Source: Bradyrhizobium tropiciagri (GTDB lineage: Bacteria > Pseudomonadota > Alphaproteobacteria > Rhizobiales > Xanthobacteraceae). Taken from it: 64,000 nucleotides of DNA. Below the pieces are notes generated by a model. That model made no database searches. It was not told the DNA's origin and saw nothing but the letters and a program-made list of their open reading frames with translations. Numbering within the stretch: the first letter of the stretch is position 1; the number at the start of each line of letters is the position of its first letter. Where the stretch lies: assembly GCF_001189845.1 (NCBI RefSeq), contig NZ_LFLZ01000025.1, positions 1-64,000 on the forward strand. The letters are read 5' to 3'. Position numbers and translations under genes: made by a program. Positions 20,309 to 29,886 of this stretch are shown here, piece by piece.

Positions 20309-22457
20309 TCAGCTTTCCGGTACGAGGAAGATCGCAGCCAGCGGCGGGATGGTCAGGCTCAGTTCCGGCGTGGCGCCTTCCGGGGCGCGCACTTCGCCGA
20401 TATTGCCGACATTGGTGCCGCCGTAATGCGCGGAGTCCGAGTTGAACACCTCGTGCCACTTGCCCGCGAACGGCACGCGGACGCGATAGTTGCGATAGAC
20501 GTTGGGCGAGAAGTTCGTGACCACGAGGCAGCGCGCGCGGGCATCATTGCCCTTGCGGATCCAGGCGAACACGTTGTTGTTGGCGTCGTCGGTGACGACC
20601 CATTCGAAGCCGGCCTGGTCGCAGTCGAGCTCATGCAGCGCCGGCAGCGCGCGATAGAGACGGTTGAGGTCGCGGACCAGGTTCTGGATGCCGCTGTGCC
20701 GCGGTTGCTGCAATAGATGCCAGTCGATCGAGTAGTCGTGATTCCACTCGCGCTCCTGGCCGAACTCGCAGCCCATGAACATCAGCTTCTTGCCGGGGTG
20801 CCCGAACATGAAGCTGTAATAGGCGCGTAAGTTCGCAAAGCGCTGCCAATCATCGCCGGGCATGCGGCCGAGGATCGAGCGCTTGCCGTGCACGACCTCG
20901 TCGTGGGACAGCGGCAGGATGAAGTTCTCCGAGAAGGCGTAGTGCAGGCCGAACAGGATGTCGCCGTGATGGAATTTGCGGTGGATCGGATCCTTGCCGA
21001 TGTATTTCAGCGTGTCGTGCATCCAGCCCATATTCCACTTGTAGCCGAAGCCGAGCCCGCCATATTCGACCGGGCGCGATACCTGCGGCCACGCGGTGGA
21101 TTCCTCCGCCGCGGTCGTCGCCTGCGGGAAGTGCGCGAACAGCTCGGTGTTGAAGCGGCGCAGGAAGTCGATCGCCTCGATGTTCTCGCGCGCCGCCATA
21201 TTTGTTCGGGATCCAGCCGCCCGCGGGCCGGCTGTAGTCGAGATAGAGCATCGAGGCGACGGCATCGACGCGCAGCCCGTCGATGCCATAGCGATCGAGC
21301 CAGAACAGCGCGTTCGACACCAGGAAGTTGGTGACCTCGGTGCGCCCGTAATTGTAGATCAGCGTGCCCCAATCGAGGTGCCGGCCCTGCAGCGGATTGG
21401 CGTGCTCGTAGAGCGCGGTGCCGTCGAAATTGCCGAGACCATGCGGATCGTCGGGGAAATGTCCGGGCACCCAGTCCAGCAGCACGGCGAGACCGGCGCC
21501 GTGGCAGGCGTCGATCAGCGCGGCGAAATCATCTGGCGAGCCGAAGCGGCTGGTCGGGGCGAACATGCCGGTCGGCTGGTAGCCCCAGGAGCCGTCGAAC
21601 GGATGCTCTGATATGGGCAGGAATTCGACATGGGTAAAGCCCATGTCGCTGGCATAGGCCGGCAGCTGCTCGGCCATCTCACGATAGGTCAGCCACTCAT
21701 TGCGGCCCTTGCGCCGCCACGAGCCGAGATGGACCTCGTAGATCGACATCGGCGAGCTCAGCGCGTTGACGCGATCGGGCGCTGGGCGCGGGTGCGGGAT
21801 CTTGCGCTCGTCGATCACGATCGAGGCGGTCTTCGGGCGCACCTCGGCGGCGAACGCCAGCGGATCGGACTTCAGCGGCAGATGCTGGCCGTTGCGCCCG
21901 ATGATCTCGAACTTGTAGTGGTCGCCGACCCGCGCACGCGGGATGAACAGCTCCCAATAGCCGGGGCCGCGCACCCGCATCGGATGCCGCCGTCCGTCCC
22001 AGAAATTGAAGTCGCCGACCACGCTGACCCGCCGCGCATTCGGCGCCAGCACCACGAAGCCGATGCCGTCGACGCCGTCGAGCGTCATCGGATGCGCACC
22101 CAGCGTGTCATAGACGCGCTGATGCGTGCCTTCGCCGAGCAGGTAGAGATCGAAATCGCTCAGGATCGGCGGAAAGCGGTAGGCGTCCTCCAGTTCGACG
22201 ACATTGTCGCCGAAGCGGGCGCGGAGCTGGTAGCGCCTCGAGCCGTTCGGCAGGGGACCTGCGAACAGGCCGGCGTCGTGGATCCGCGCCAGCGGTGCCG
22301 TCTCGCCGTGCTCGCCGATCGCCTCGACATTGGCGGCATCGGGCAGGAAGGCGCGCACCACGTTGCGATCCCCCTCGGTGTGGAGGCCGAGATAGTGGAA
22401 CGGATCGGAGTGGCGGCCCTCGATGATGGCATAGGCCTCGGCGGGCAGTTTGCTCAT
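20309..22457 (-). pseudogene. glgB: GlgB, 1,4-alpha-glucan branching enzyme (frameshifted in this sequence)
   Basis: GlgB makes the alpha-1,6 branches of glycogen. The N-terminal half starts MSKLPAEAYAIIEGRHSDPF, with DPFHYLGLH and two beta-sandwich domains. The barrel begins at IYEVHLGSWRRKGRNEWLTY and contains GFTHVEFLPISEHPFDGSWG and the nucleophile region YGIDGLRVDAVASMLYLDYS. The frame breaks at the conserved WIPNKYGGREN near 21190. The C-terminal half (IEAIDFLRRFNTELFAHFPQ, AAEESTAW, LSHDEVVHGKRSILGRMPGD, LMFMGCEFGQEREWNHD) continues in another frame to 20309. One extra C (or two missing bases) explains it. Joined length is about 715 residues, normal for GlgB. It overlaps the treS stop by 4 bases. 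Confidence 0.93.
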
Positions 22458-25400
22458 GCAACCTCATGCGACTGTTGCGCCAAAATCCTTAACAGGCCGG
22501 TCAGCGGCACCCGCAGCCAATCCGGCCGGTTGGCCAGCTCATACTCGATCTCGTAGAAGGCTTTCTCAAGCAGGAAAAAGCTGAGCAGGCGATCGGCCGC
22601 CTTGGCGTCGGTGGGCCACAGGCGCTGGCCCGTGATGGTCTCGCGATAGGCGGCCAGCAGGGCGTCCGTGGCCTGGTCCCGCCATTCGGCCAAAGCGAGG
22701 CTCAACCTGCCGCTCTCATCGGGCGAAACCTTGAGCGCGCGTTCCAGCGCCGCCATGGCGGCATAGTCGATCGAGCGGATCAGGCCGGCGACGTCGCGTG
22801 CCGCCGGCGCCTTGCGGCGCCGCTCGGCGATGGTGCGGCCCGGCCCACCGTCGAAATCGATGATAAAGACGTCGTCCTTGACCACCAGCAGCTGGCCGAG
22901 ATGCAGGTCGCCATGGTGGCGGATGTTGAGCCCGTCGCTCTCGCGCGGCAGCAGCGCCTTCAGCCGCTCCGGCAGCATGTCGTGCTGGGCCTGCAACTGA
23001 TCGGCCAGCAGCCGGTCGGCCTCCTTCAGGGAGCCGCGCCGTTGCTTCAGCGTGTCGAACACGCGCTCGGCGCGCGCCATGATCTCGTCGTTCCAGCGTT
23101 GCAGATCCTCGGGCCTGGTCGGCTCGGGTGCGAAGTCCGGCAGGTCGCGGTTGCTGGCGAGCGCGACGTGCAGCTCGGCGAGACGCTTTCCGCCATGCGA
23201 CAGGTGGCGCAGATAGGTGGCGTGATCGCCGTTCTCCTCCGGATGTTCGCTCGCCGCAAGCAGGCGCTGCCGCTCGATGAGGCGGTCGAGGTGCGAGGCG
23301 CCGACGTTCCAGAGGTCACCCTGGTTGACCACCATGGTGTGCAGCACCGCGATCGCGCTGCGATTGTCGCCGTCCACCAGTTCCGAGGTGCCGAGCAACG
23401 CGGGCGTGTTGGGGAAATTGACCACTTCCGTGAGGAAGCGGCCCATCTCGATTTCCGGATTGATGCCGACCTCGAGCTTCCGGTAGATCTTGGTGACATA
23501 TTCGTTGTCGACCAGCGCGGTCGAATGCGGCTGATCGTTCTCGAAGACGCGGATGCGCTCGGGCTGCCGCACCGGGCGGTCGGAGAAGCGGCTGGTCGGC
23601 CGGAATTCGAGCTTCAGGCCTTGCTCGCTTTCGTTGACCGTGAGGTTTTCCCGCAAGTTGCGCAGGAACAGGCCGGTGAAGATCTGGTCGGTGGCGACAT
23701 CGAGCAGCGTGCCCTCGCGCGCGCCCTGGCGGACGGCGGCGAAGGCGCGCGGGTTGTAGCGCTCGCGGTCGAAGCGCACCCACTCGATCTGCATCGGCAG
23801 CACGTAGCGGCTGGTATTGCCGCGCTCGGTGGTTTCGAAGAAGATCAGCCAGGGCCGGTTGTCGCCGATGTCGCAGAACGGGATCGCGGCCACCAGCGCC
23901 GGCTGGATCGCCTTGGCGGAATGCTCCGGGTACCAGCGCGTGCGGGCGAGATGGCCGGGCAGCACGTCGTGCTCGAACACGCCGCGCTCGCGCGCCAGCG
24001 ACGTCCAGGTCGAATTGAGCGGCACCACCAGGGTCTCGAATTCCGGCACCGCCCGCGGCTTCACCGGCTCGGACTTGTCGCGCTCCTGCAACTGGAACCA
24101 GTAGAAGCCGTAGGGTGCCAGCGTGATCATGTAGGGCAGTTCGCCGATCGCGGGGAAGCGCGTGCGTCCCAGCATCTCGAGCGGGATGCGGTCCTTGAAG
24201 GCGGAGAGGTCGAGCTCGGTCGCCTGCGCCGAGCGTGACAGATTGGCGACGCACAGGATGACCTCGCCCTGGTACTGCCTGACATAGGCGAGCACCGAGC
24301 GGTTCTCGGGGCGGATGAAGGTCATGGTGCCGCGCCCGAACGCCAGCGTCGACTTGCGCACCGCGATCAGCCGCTTGGTCGCCGACAGCAGCGACGACAG
24401 GCTGCGCGACTGTGCCTCGACATTGACGGCCTCGTAGCCGTAGACCGGGTCCATGATCATCGGCGCGTAGAGCCGCGCCGGGTCGGCGCGCGAGAAGCCG
24501 CCGTTGCGGTCCGGCGACCACTGCATCGGCGTCCGCACCCCGTTGCGGTCGCCGAGATAGATGTTGTCGCCCATGCCGATCTCGTCGCCGTAATAGATGA
24601 TCGGCGTGCCGGGGAACGAGAGCAGCAGCGAGTTCATCAGCTCGATCTTGCGCCGGTCATTGTCCATCAGCGGTGCAAGGCGGCGGCGGATGCCGACATT
24701 GATGCGGGCGCGCGGGTCGTTGGCGTAGGTCGACCACAGATAGTCGCGCTCGACGTCGGTGACCATTTCAAGGGTCAGCTCGTCGTGATTGCGCAGGAAC
24801 AGCGCCCATTGGCACGCCGACGGGATGTCGGGCGTCTGCCGCAGGATGTCGGTGATCGGAAAGCGGTCTTCCTGGGCGATCGCCATGTAGATGCGCGGCA
24901 TCAGCGGGAAGTGATAGGCCATGTGGCATTCGTCGCCATGGCCGAAATATTCCTGCACGTCCTCCGGCCATTGGTTGGCCTCGGCCAGCAGGACCTTGCC
25001 CTTGGCATAGGCGTCGAGCTCCTGGCGCAGCCGCTTGATGATGGCATGCGTCTCCGGCAGGTTCTCGTTGTTGGTGCCGTCGCGCTCGCACAGATAGGGA
25101 ATGGCGTCGAGCCGGAAGCCGTCGACACCGGTGTCGAGCCAGCGCTTCATCACCTGCACGATGGCGCGCACCACGCGCGGATTGTCGAAGTTCAGATCCG
25201 GCTGGTGCGAGAAGAAGCGGTGCCAGTAGAATTGGCCGGCTTCCGGATCCCAGGTCCAGTTCGACTTTTCCGTATCGGTGAAGATGATCCGCGTATCGAG
25301 GTATTTCTGGTCGGTGTCGCTCCAGACGTACCAGCTGCGCGCGCTCGAATTCGGCGGGCTGCGGCGCGCGCGCTTGAACCAGGCATGCTGGTCCGAGGTG

Positions 25401-25759
25401 TGGTTGACGACGAGCTCGGTGATGACGCGCAGGCCGCGCTTCTTGGCTTCCTGGATGAAGCGCTTGAAGTCCTTCATCGTCCCGAAATCGGGATTGATGT
25501 CGCCATAGTCGCCGATGTCGTAGCCGTCGTCGCGGCCGGGCGAGGGATAGAACGGCAACAGCCACAGCGCGGTGACGCCGAGCTCCTGCAGATAGCCGAG
25601 CTTCTCCGTCAGCCCCGCGAAGTCGCCGATGCCGTCATTGTTGCTGTCGGAAAACGCCTTGACGTGCAGCTGGTAGATGATCGCGTCCTTGTACCACAGC
25701 TGGTCGGTGGTCTCGGTCGCGACCTTCGCCTCGGTATTGACGGAGGAGAATACGTTCAT
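22454..25759 (-). CDS. treS: TreS-maltokinase fusion (trehalose synthase / maltose kinase)
   Basis: This 1101-residue protein joins two steps. The N-terminal GH13 part (about 1-560) is trehalose synthase, which interconverts trehalose and maltose: LWYKDAIIYQLHVKAFSDSN, LLPFYPSPGRDDGYDI, VNHTSDQHAWFKRAR, the nucleophile region GVDGFRLDAIPYL, LLAEANQWPEDVQEYFGHGD and FLRNHDELTLEM. The C-terminal part (about 600-1100) is a maltokinase with the kinase motif RHHGDLHLGQLLV followed by VFIIDFDGGPGRTIAERRRK. The kinase would make maltose 1-phosphate for GlgE. I chose the ATG at 25759 (MNVFSSVNTEAK) over upstream codons because it follows ggagcc and leaves a normal 10-base gap to glgE. Confidence 0.95.
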   Translation of the reverse strand: MNVFSSVNTEAKVATETTDQLWYKDAIIYQLHVKAFSDSNNDGIGDFAGLTEKLGYLQELGVTALWLLPFYPSPGRDDGYDIGDYGDINPDFGTMKDFKRFIQEAKKRGLRVITELVVNHTSDQHAWFKRARRSPPNSSARSWYVWSDTDQKYLDTRIIFTDTEKSNWTWDPEAGQFYWHRFFSHQPDLNFDNPRVVRAIVQVMKRWLDTGVDGFRLDAIPYLCERDGTNNENLPETHAIIKRLRQELDAYAKGKVLLAEANQWPEDVQEYFGHGDECHMAYHFPLMPRIYMAIAQEDRFPITDILRQTPDIPSACQWALFLRNHDELTLEMVTDVERDYLWSTYANDPRARINVGIRRRLAPLMDNDRRKIELMNSLLLSFPGTPIIYYGDEIGMGDNIYLGDRNGVRTPMQWSPDRNGGFSRADPARLYAPMIMDPVYGYEAVNVEAQSRSLSSLLSATKRLIAVRKSTLAFGRGTMTFIRPENRSVLAYVRQYQGEVILCVANLSRSAQATELDLSAFKDRIPLEMLGRTRFPAIGELPYMITLAPYGFYWFQLQERDKSEPVKPRAVPEFETLVVPLNSTWTSLARERGVFEHDVLPGHLARTRWYPEHSAKAIQPALVAAIPFCDIGDNRPWLIFFETTERGNTSRYVLPMQIEWVRFDRERYNPRAFAAVRQGAREGTLLDVATDQIFTGLFLRNLRENLTVNESEQGLKLEFRPTSRFSDRPVRQPERIRVFENDQPHSTALVDNEYVTKIYRKLEVGINPEIEMGRFLTEVVNFPNTPALLGTSELVDGDNRSAIAVLHTMVVNQGDLWNVGASHLDRLIERQRLLAASEHPEENGDHATYLRHLSHGGKRLAELHVALASNRDLPDFAPEPTRPEDLQRWNDEIMARAERVFDTLKQRRGSLKEADRLLADQLQAQHDMLPERLKALLPRESDGLNIRHHGDLHLGQLLVVKDDVFIIDFDGGPGRTIAERRRKAPAARDVAGLIRSIDYAAMAALERALKVSPDESGRLSLALAEWRDQATDALLAAYRETITGQRLWPTDAKAADRLLSFFLLEKAFYEIEYELANRPDWLRVPLTGLLRILAQQSHEVA

Positions 25760-25769
25760 GACGGCTCCT

Positions 25770-27719
25770 TCAGGCGACACAGCGCAACAGCAACGCGGGA
25801 TCGCGCGCAGGATCGAGACGCAGGCGGATGCCTCCCCATTCGAGCGCGTGGCGCTCGCCGGTGACAAGGTCTTCCAGTTCCGTGACGGGGCGGCGGGCAT
25901 CGCCGCGGCCGACCATGACATCGCCGAGCGGAAGCCAGACCTCGCGCGGCTCGGGCGACAATGCAATCGCGACCGCAATCACATTGCCCTGATCGGCCGC
26001 CTCCTTGACGAAACCGATCACGCCGCCGTCATCGACATTGATAAAGCGCAGATCGGCGAATTGTTGCAGGGCCGGATTGCCGCGCCTGATCTGGTTGAGC
26101 GTCGCGATGTAAGGCTTGATGTTCCCGTGCTCGTTCCAGTCGCGCACCCTGATCTCGTACTTCTCGGAGTTGAGATACTCCTCGCGGCCGGGCACCGGCG
26201 TGTGCTCGAGCAGCTCGAAGCCGCTATAGATGCCATAGCTGCTTGAAAGCGCCGCGGCGAGCGCGAGACGCGACTTGAACATCCAGGATTCGCCGCTTTG
26301 CAGGTGGAAGGGCAGGATGTCCGGTGTGTTGACGAGGAAATTCGGCCGAAAGAAGTCACGCTCGGGATACGAGGTCAACTCGCCGAGATACTGTTCGAGC
26401 TCGGCGCGCTGCGTGCGCCAGGTGAAGTATGTATAGGATTGCGTGAAGCCGAGCTTGGCGAGGCCCTTCATCAGTTTCGGCCGGGCGAAAGCTTCGGACA
26501 GGAACAGCACATCGGCATCGCGATCCTGCACCTCGCGGATCAGCCATTCCCAGAATGCCAGCGGCTTGGTGTGTGGGTTATCGACCCGGAAGATTTTGAC
26601 GCCCTGCTCGACCCAGAACACCATGACGTCGCGCAGCGCGCGCCATAGCGCAGCCGCGTCCTCGGATCCGAAATCCGGATTGACGACGTCATCCCAGCGC
26701 TGCGGCGGATGTTCGGCGCTGCGCATCGAGCCGTCCGGGCGCCGCTTGAACCACTGTGGATGCGCGGTCAGCCAGGGATGATCGGGCGAGCACTGCACGG
26801 CGAAATCGAGCGCGACCTCCATGCCGTGCGCCCGGCATGCCGCCACTAAGGCACGAAAATCGTCGAGCGTGCCGAGCTGCGGATGCACTGCGTCGTGGCC
26901 GCCCTCGGCCGCGCCGATCGCGTAGGGGCTGCCGGGATCGGCGGCCAGCGCGATGGCGGCGTTGTTGCGGCCCTTGCGATGCGTCCGCCCGATTGGATGG
27001 ATCGGCGCCAGCAGCACGACGTCAAAGCCCATCGCGGCGATGTCGGGGAGCCGCGCGATGCAATCGTTGAACGTCGCGTGCACGCCTGGCGTCTTGCCCT
27101 GGCTGCGCGGAAACATCTGGTACCAGGCGCCGCTGCGTGCCCGCGGCCGGTCGGCGGTGAGGGGATAGAGCTGCGATCGCATCAGGTCGCGGCGAAACTG
27201 GCTGCCGGCCATCGCCTCGCGCAATTCGGGCGCCAGCAGCGCGCCCGGCTCGCCGCTCTGCAGAAAGATCTCGCACTGCCTGATGATGACGGCAGCCGCG
27301 GCAGGTCCGCCGGCCTGCGCCTGGGTCAGCATGCCGGCGCCTTCGAGCGCGTCCAGAGCGTGATCGCCGCCGTCGCGCTGCTTCTGCTCGAAGCGCTGCC
27401 GCCAGCTGGCGAATTCGTCGGTCCAGGCCTCGATCGCGAAGCTGTAGCGGCCGGGCCGGTCGGGCACGAAGGCGCCGCCCCAGCGGTCGTCGCTGTGCGG
27501 CGTCATCGGCGCGGATTGCCACGCATCGTCGCCTTCGCGCCGCCACACCAATGCCGCTGATATCACATCATGTCCGTCCCGGTAGATGTCGGCCCACACC
27601 TCGACCGGTTCACCCGCGATGCGCTTGACCGGAAAGCGGCCGCCATCAACCGACGGATAAACATCGGTGATATGAAAAGTGCCATGGGCGCTCTCGACAG
27701 GCCGGAGGGTTTTGTTCAC
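25770..27719 (-). CDS. glgE: GlgE, alpha-1,4-glucan:maltose-1-phosphate maltosyltransferase
   Basis: GlgE transfers maltose from maltose 1-phosphate onto the growing alpha-1,4-glucan. Family features are an N-terminal domain with VYPSVDGGRFPVKRIAGEPV, the barrel motifs WYQMFPRSQGKTPGVHATFN, LPDIAAMGFDVVLLAPIHPI, RKGRNNAAIALAADPGSPYA, the nucleophile region GVKIFRVDNPHTKPLAFWEW, LFLSEAFARPKLM and YTYFTWRTQ. The reading frame extends to 27878, but the product most likely starts at GTG 27719 (NKTLRPVESAHGTFHITDVY), giving about 649 residues. The start is uncertain. It is the first gene of the leftward operon and lies 10 bases before treS. Confidence 0.92.
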   Translation of the reverse strand: MNKTLRPVESAHGTFHITDVYPSVDGGRFPVKRIAGEPVEVWADIYRDGHDVISAALVWRREGDDAWQSAPMTPHSDDRWGGAFVPDRPGRYSFAIEAWTDEFASWRQRFEQKQRDGGDHALDALEGAGMLTQAQAGGPAAAAVIIRQCEIFLQSGEPGALLAPELREAMAGSQFRRDLMRSQLYPLTADRPRARSGAWYQMFPRSQGKTPGVHATFNDCIARLPDIAAMGFDVVLLAPIHPIGRTHRKGRNNAAIALAADPGSPYAIGAAEGGHDAVHPQLGTLDDFRALVAACRAHGMEVALDFAVQCSPDHPWLTAHPQWFKRRPDGSMRSAEHPPQRWDDVVNPDFGSEDAAALWRALRDVMVFWVEQGVKIFRVDNPHTKPLAFWEWLIREVQDRDADVLFLSEAFARPKLMKGLAKLGFTQSYTYFTWRTQRAELEQYLGELTSYPERDFFRPNFLVNTPDILPFHLQSGESWMFKSRLALAAALSSSYGIYSGFELLEHTPVPGREEYLNSEKYEIRVRDWNEHGNIKPYIATLNQIRRGNPALQQFADLRFINVDDGGVIGFVKEAADQGNVIAVAIALSPEPREVWLPLGDVMVGRGDARRPVTELEDLVTGERHALEWGGIRLRLDPARDPALLLRCVA

Positions 27720-27921
27720 GGTGATGCCGCCATTGAAAAAGCAAATGACGTCCCGGCGCCGGGAAGGAGGCGCGCCGGACCCATATAGAAAGCCGCTCGC
27801 CGGGCAATGGTTCCCGGTGGGAACGCCGGATAGGGTAGAGCGTTGAACATCAACTATCCCTTTCCCGTATCTGTACAATTTAGCAACGATCCCAATACCG
27901 TTGCGAGCAGGCAGCGTGCGA
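27720..27921. promoter_or_regulatory. Divergent glgE/malQ control region
   Basis: About 200 bases lie between the glgE start (leftward) and the malQ start (rightward). The segment is locally AT-richer (for example ttgaacatcaactatccctt and tacaatttagcaac near 27842-27885), consistent with promoters. I could not assign a specific operator. It is the only large gap in the glucan/trehalose block and so probably drives both arms. Confidence 0.5.
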
Positions 27922-29868
27922 ATGGACCTTTACGCCAAAGCCCAGACCCTGGGAATCCAGACCGAGTATATCGATGGTAGCCGTCACCGCCGTGTGACAA
28001 CCCCCGAGGCGCTGACGGCGATCCTCGCCGCGCTGCCGCCCCAAACGCCGCGGCGGATCGTCATCGATCCCGTGGTCGTCAGAGGCGGCCATGGCGGGCA
28101 AACGCAGCTCTCGGAAGCGGCCCAGCTTCCGGTGCAGTGGAAGCTCACCGACGGCACCGCGGTGCTCGCGCAAGGCGAGGCGCATGCGCGGAGCGTGACG
28201 TGGCCGGCCGGCCTGCCCAAAGGCGTGCACCGGTTGCGGCTTTCGGACGCATCGGGCAGCGAGGAACTGCCACTGTTGGTGGCGCCGGACGGCGCGTTCG
28301 GTGGCGCGTTCGACCGCTGCTGGGTGATCGCGGTCCAGCTCTACGGCGTGCGGTCCGCGCGCAACTGGGGCATCGGCGACTTCACCGATCTGGAGGGCCT
28401 GCTCGAATTCGCGCATCGGTTCGGCGCCGACGGCGTCGGGCTCAATCCGCTGCATGCGCTGTTCGACGATCGGCCCGGCGATTGCAGCCCGTATTCGCCG
28501 AACAGCCGGCTGTTCCTCAACGCGCTCTATATCGACGTCGAGAAGATTCCCGAATTCCGCATCGATGCGGCGACGCAGGCCGCGCTTGCGCATCTGCGCA
28601 GCAACGACATGGTCGACTATGTCGGCGTTGCGGCGCTGAAGTGGCCGGCGCTGCGCGCGGCCTTCGCCGCCTTCAAGGCCAATCCAGGCCTCGGCCGCTG
28701 GCAGGATTTCGAGGCCTATCGCAAGGAGCAGGGCACGTTGCTGTCGCGCTTCGCCTGCTTCGAGGTGATGCGGCACAAGTTCAATACGCCGTGGTGGCAA
28801 TGGCCGGATGAATGGCGGCAGCCCGACGATACGGCCTGCGCGAAATTACACCGGGCGCGCGACACCGCCGCCGAGGTCGAGTTCGTCGAGTTCGTGCAAT
28901 GGACCGCGGACCGTCAGCTCGGTGCCTGCCAGGCACGCGCGCACAAGCTCGGCATGCGGGTCGGTCTCTATCTTGACGTCGCTGTCGGCGTGCAGTCCGA
29001 CGGTTTCGACGCCTGGAATGAGCAGACCGCGATCTCGCGCCATCTCGGCGTCGGTGCGCCGCCGGATCCGCTCAACACCGCGGGCCAGGATTGGGGACTG
29101 GCCGGCTTCAATGCTGCGGGTCTCGAGCAGCGCTCGTTCGAGCCGTTCAGGCAGATGCTGCGCGCCTCGATGCGCCATGCCGGCGCGATCCGGCTCGATC
29201 ACGCCTTCGGGCTGAAGCGGCTTTATCTCGTGCCGCGCGGCTTCGGCCCGGCCAACGGCGCCTATGTGCTGATGCCGTTCGAAGCGCTGCTGGCGGCGAC
29301 CGCGCAGGAGAGCACGGCGAGCCGCTGCGTCGTGATCGGCGAGGACCTCGGCACCGTGCCGCCGGGATTCCGCGAGCAGATGAACGGCTGGGGCATCTGG
29401 TCTTATTTGGTGATGATGTTCGAGACCGACGACCAGGGCGTGTTCCGCAACGCCGACTATTATCTGCCGGACGCGCTGGTCACCTTCAACACCCACGACC
29501 TCTCGACCTATGCCGGCTGGCGCTCGTTCAGCGACCTCAAGACCAAGCGCGCGCTCGGGATCGATCCCGGCGAGACCGACGAGGGGCGCTGGCACGCGCT
29601 CGGCCAGCTCGACGACGTGCTGCGCCGCCACGACATCCACCACAACGATTTCTACTCGGTGGCGAGCTTCCTGGCCCGAACCCGATCGCGGATGATGGCA
29701 GTCTCGATGGAGGACCTGCTCTGCATCGTCGAGCAGCCGAACATCCCCGGCACCGTCTACGAGCATCCGAACTGGAAACGGCGGCTGCCGGTCTCGATCG
29801 AGCATCTCGCCTCGGCGATCGACGTCGACGCGCTCAGGCGCGCAACCCGCGAGCGGTCGCATGCCTGA
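27922..29868 (+). CDS. malQ: MalQ, 4-alpha-glucanotransferase (amylomaltase)
   Basis: MalQ (GH77) disproportionates maltooligosaccharides, lengthening chains and releasing glucose. The product is about 648 residues from ATG 27922 (MDLYAKAQTLGIQTEYIDGS). An in-frame TTG at 27901 is less likely. Motifs are VQLYGVRSARNWGIGDFTDL, GLNPLHALF, SPYSPNSRLFLNALYIDVE, the nucleophile region GAIRLDHAFGLKRLYLVPRG, VIGEDLGTVPPGF and FNTHDLSTYAGW. It is complete and is followed 18 bases later by the GH15 gene, probably in one transcript. Confidence 0.95.
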   Translation: MDLYAKAQTLGIQTEYIDGSRHRRVTTPEALTAILAALPPQTPRRIVIDPVVVRGGHGGQTQLSEAAQLPVQWKLTDGTAVLAQGEAHARSVTWPAGLPKGVHRLRLSDASGSEELPLLVAPDGAFGGAFDRCWVIAVQLYGVRSARNWGIGDFTDLEGLLEFAHRFGADGVGLNPLHALFDDRPGDCSPYSPNSRLFLNALYIDVEKIPEFRIDAATQAALAHLRSNDMVDYVGVAALKWPALRAAFAAFKANPGLGRWQDFEAYRKEQGTLLSRFACFEVMRHKFNTPWWQWPDEWRQPDDTACAKLHRARDTAAEVEFVEFVQWTADRQLGACQARAHKLGMRVGLYLDVAVGVQSDGFDAWNEQTAISRHLGVGAPPDPLNTAGQDWGLAGFNAAGLEQRSFEPFRQMLRASMRHAGAIRLDHAFGLKRLYLVPRGFGPANGAYVLMPFEALLAATAQESTASRCVVIGEDLGTVPPGFREQMNGWGIWSYLVMMFETDDQGVFRNADYYLPDALVTFNTHDLSTYAGWRSFSDLKTKRALGIDPGETDEGRWHALGQLDDVLRRHDIHHNDFYSVASFLARTRSRMMAVSMEDLLCIVEQPNIPGTVYEHPNWKRRLPVSIEHLASAIDVDALRRATRERSHA

Positions 29869-29886
29869 CAACGCGGAGCACGGCGC

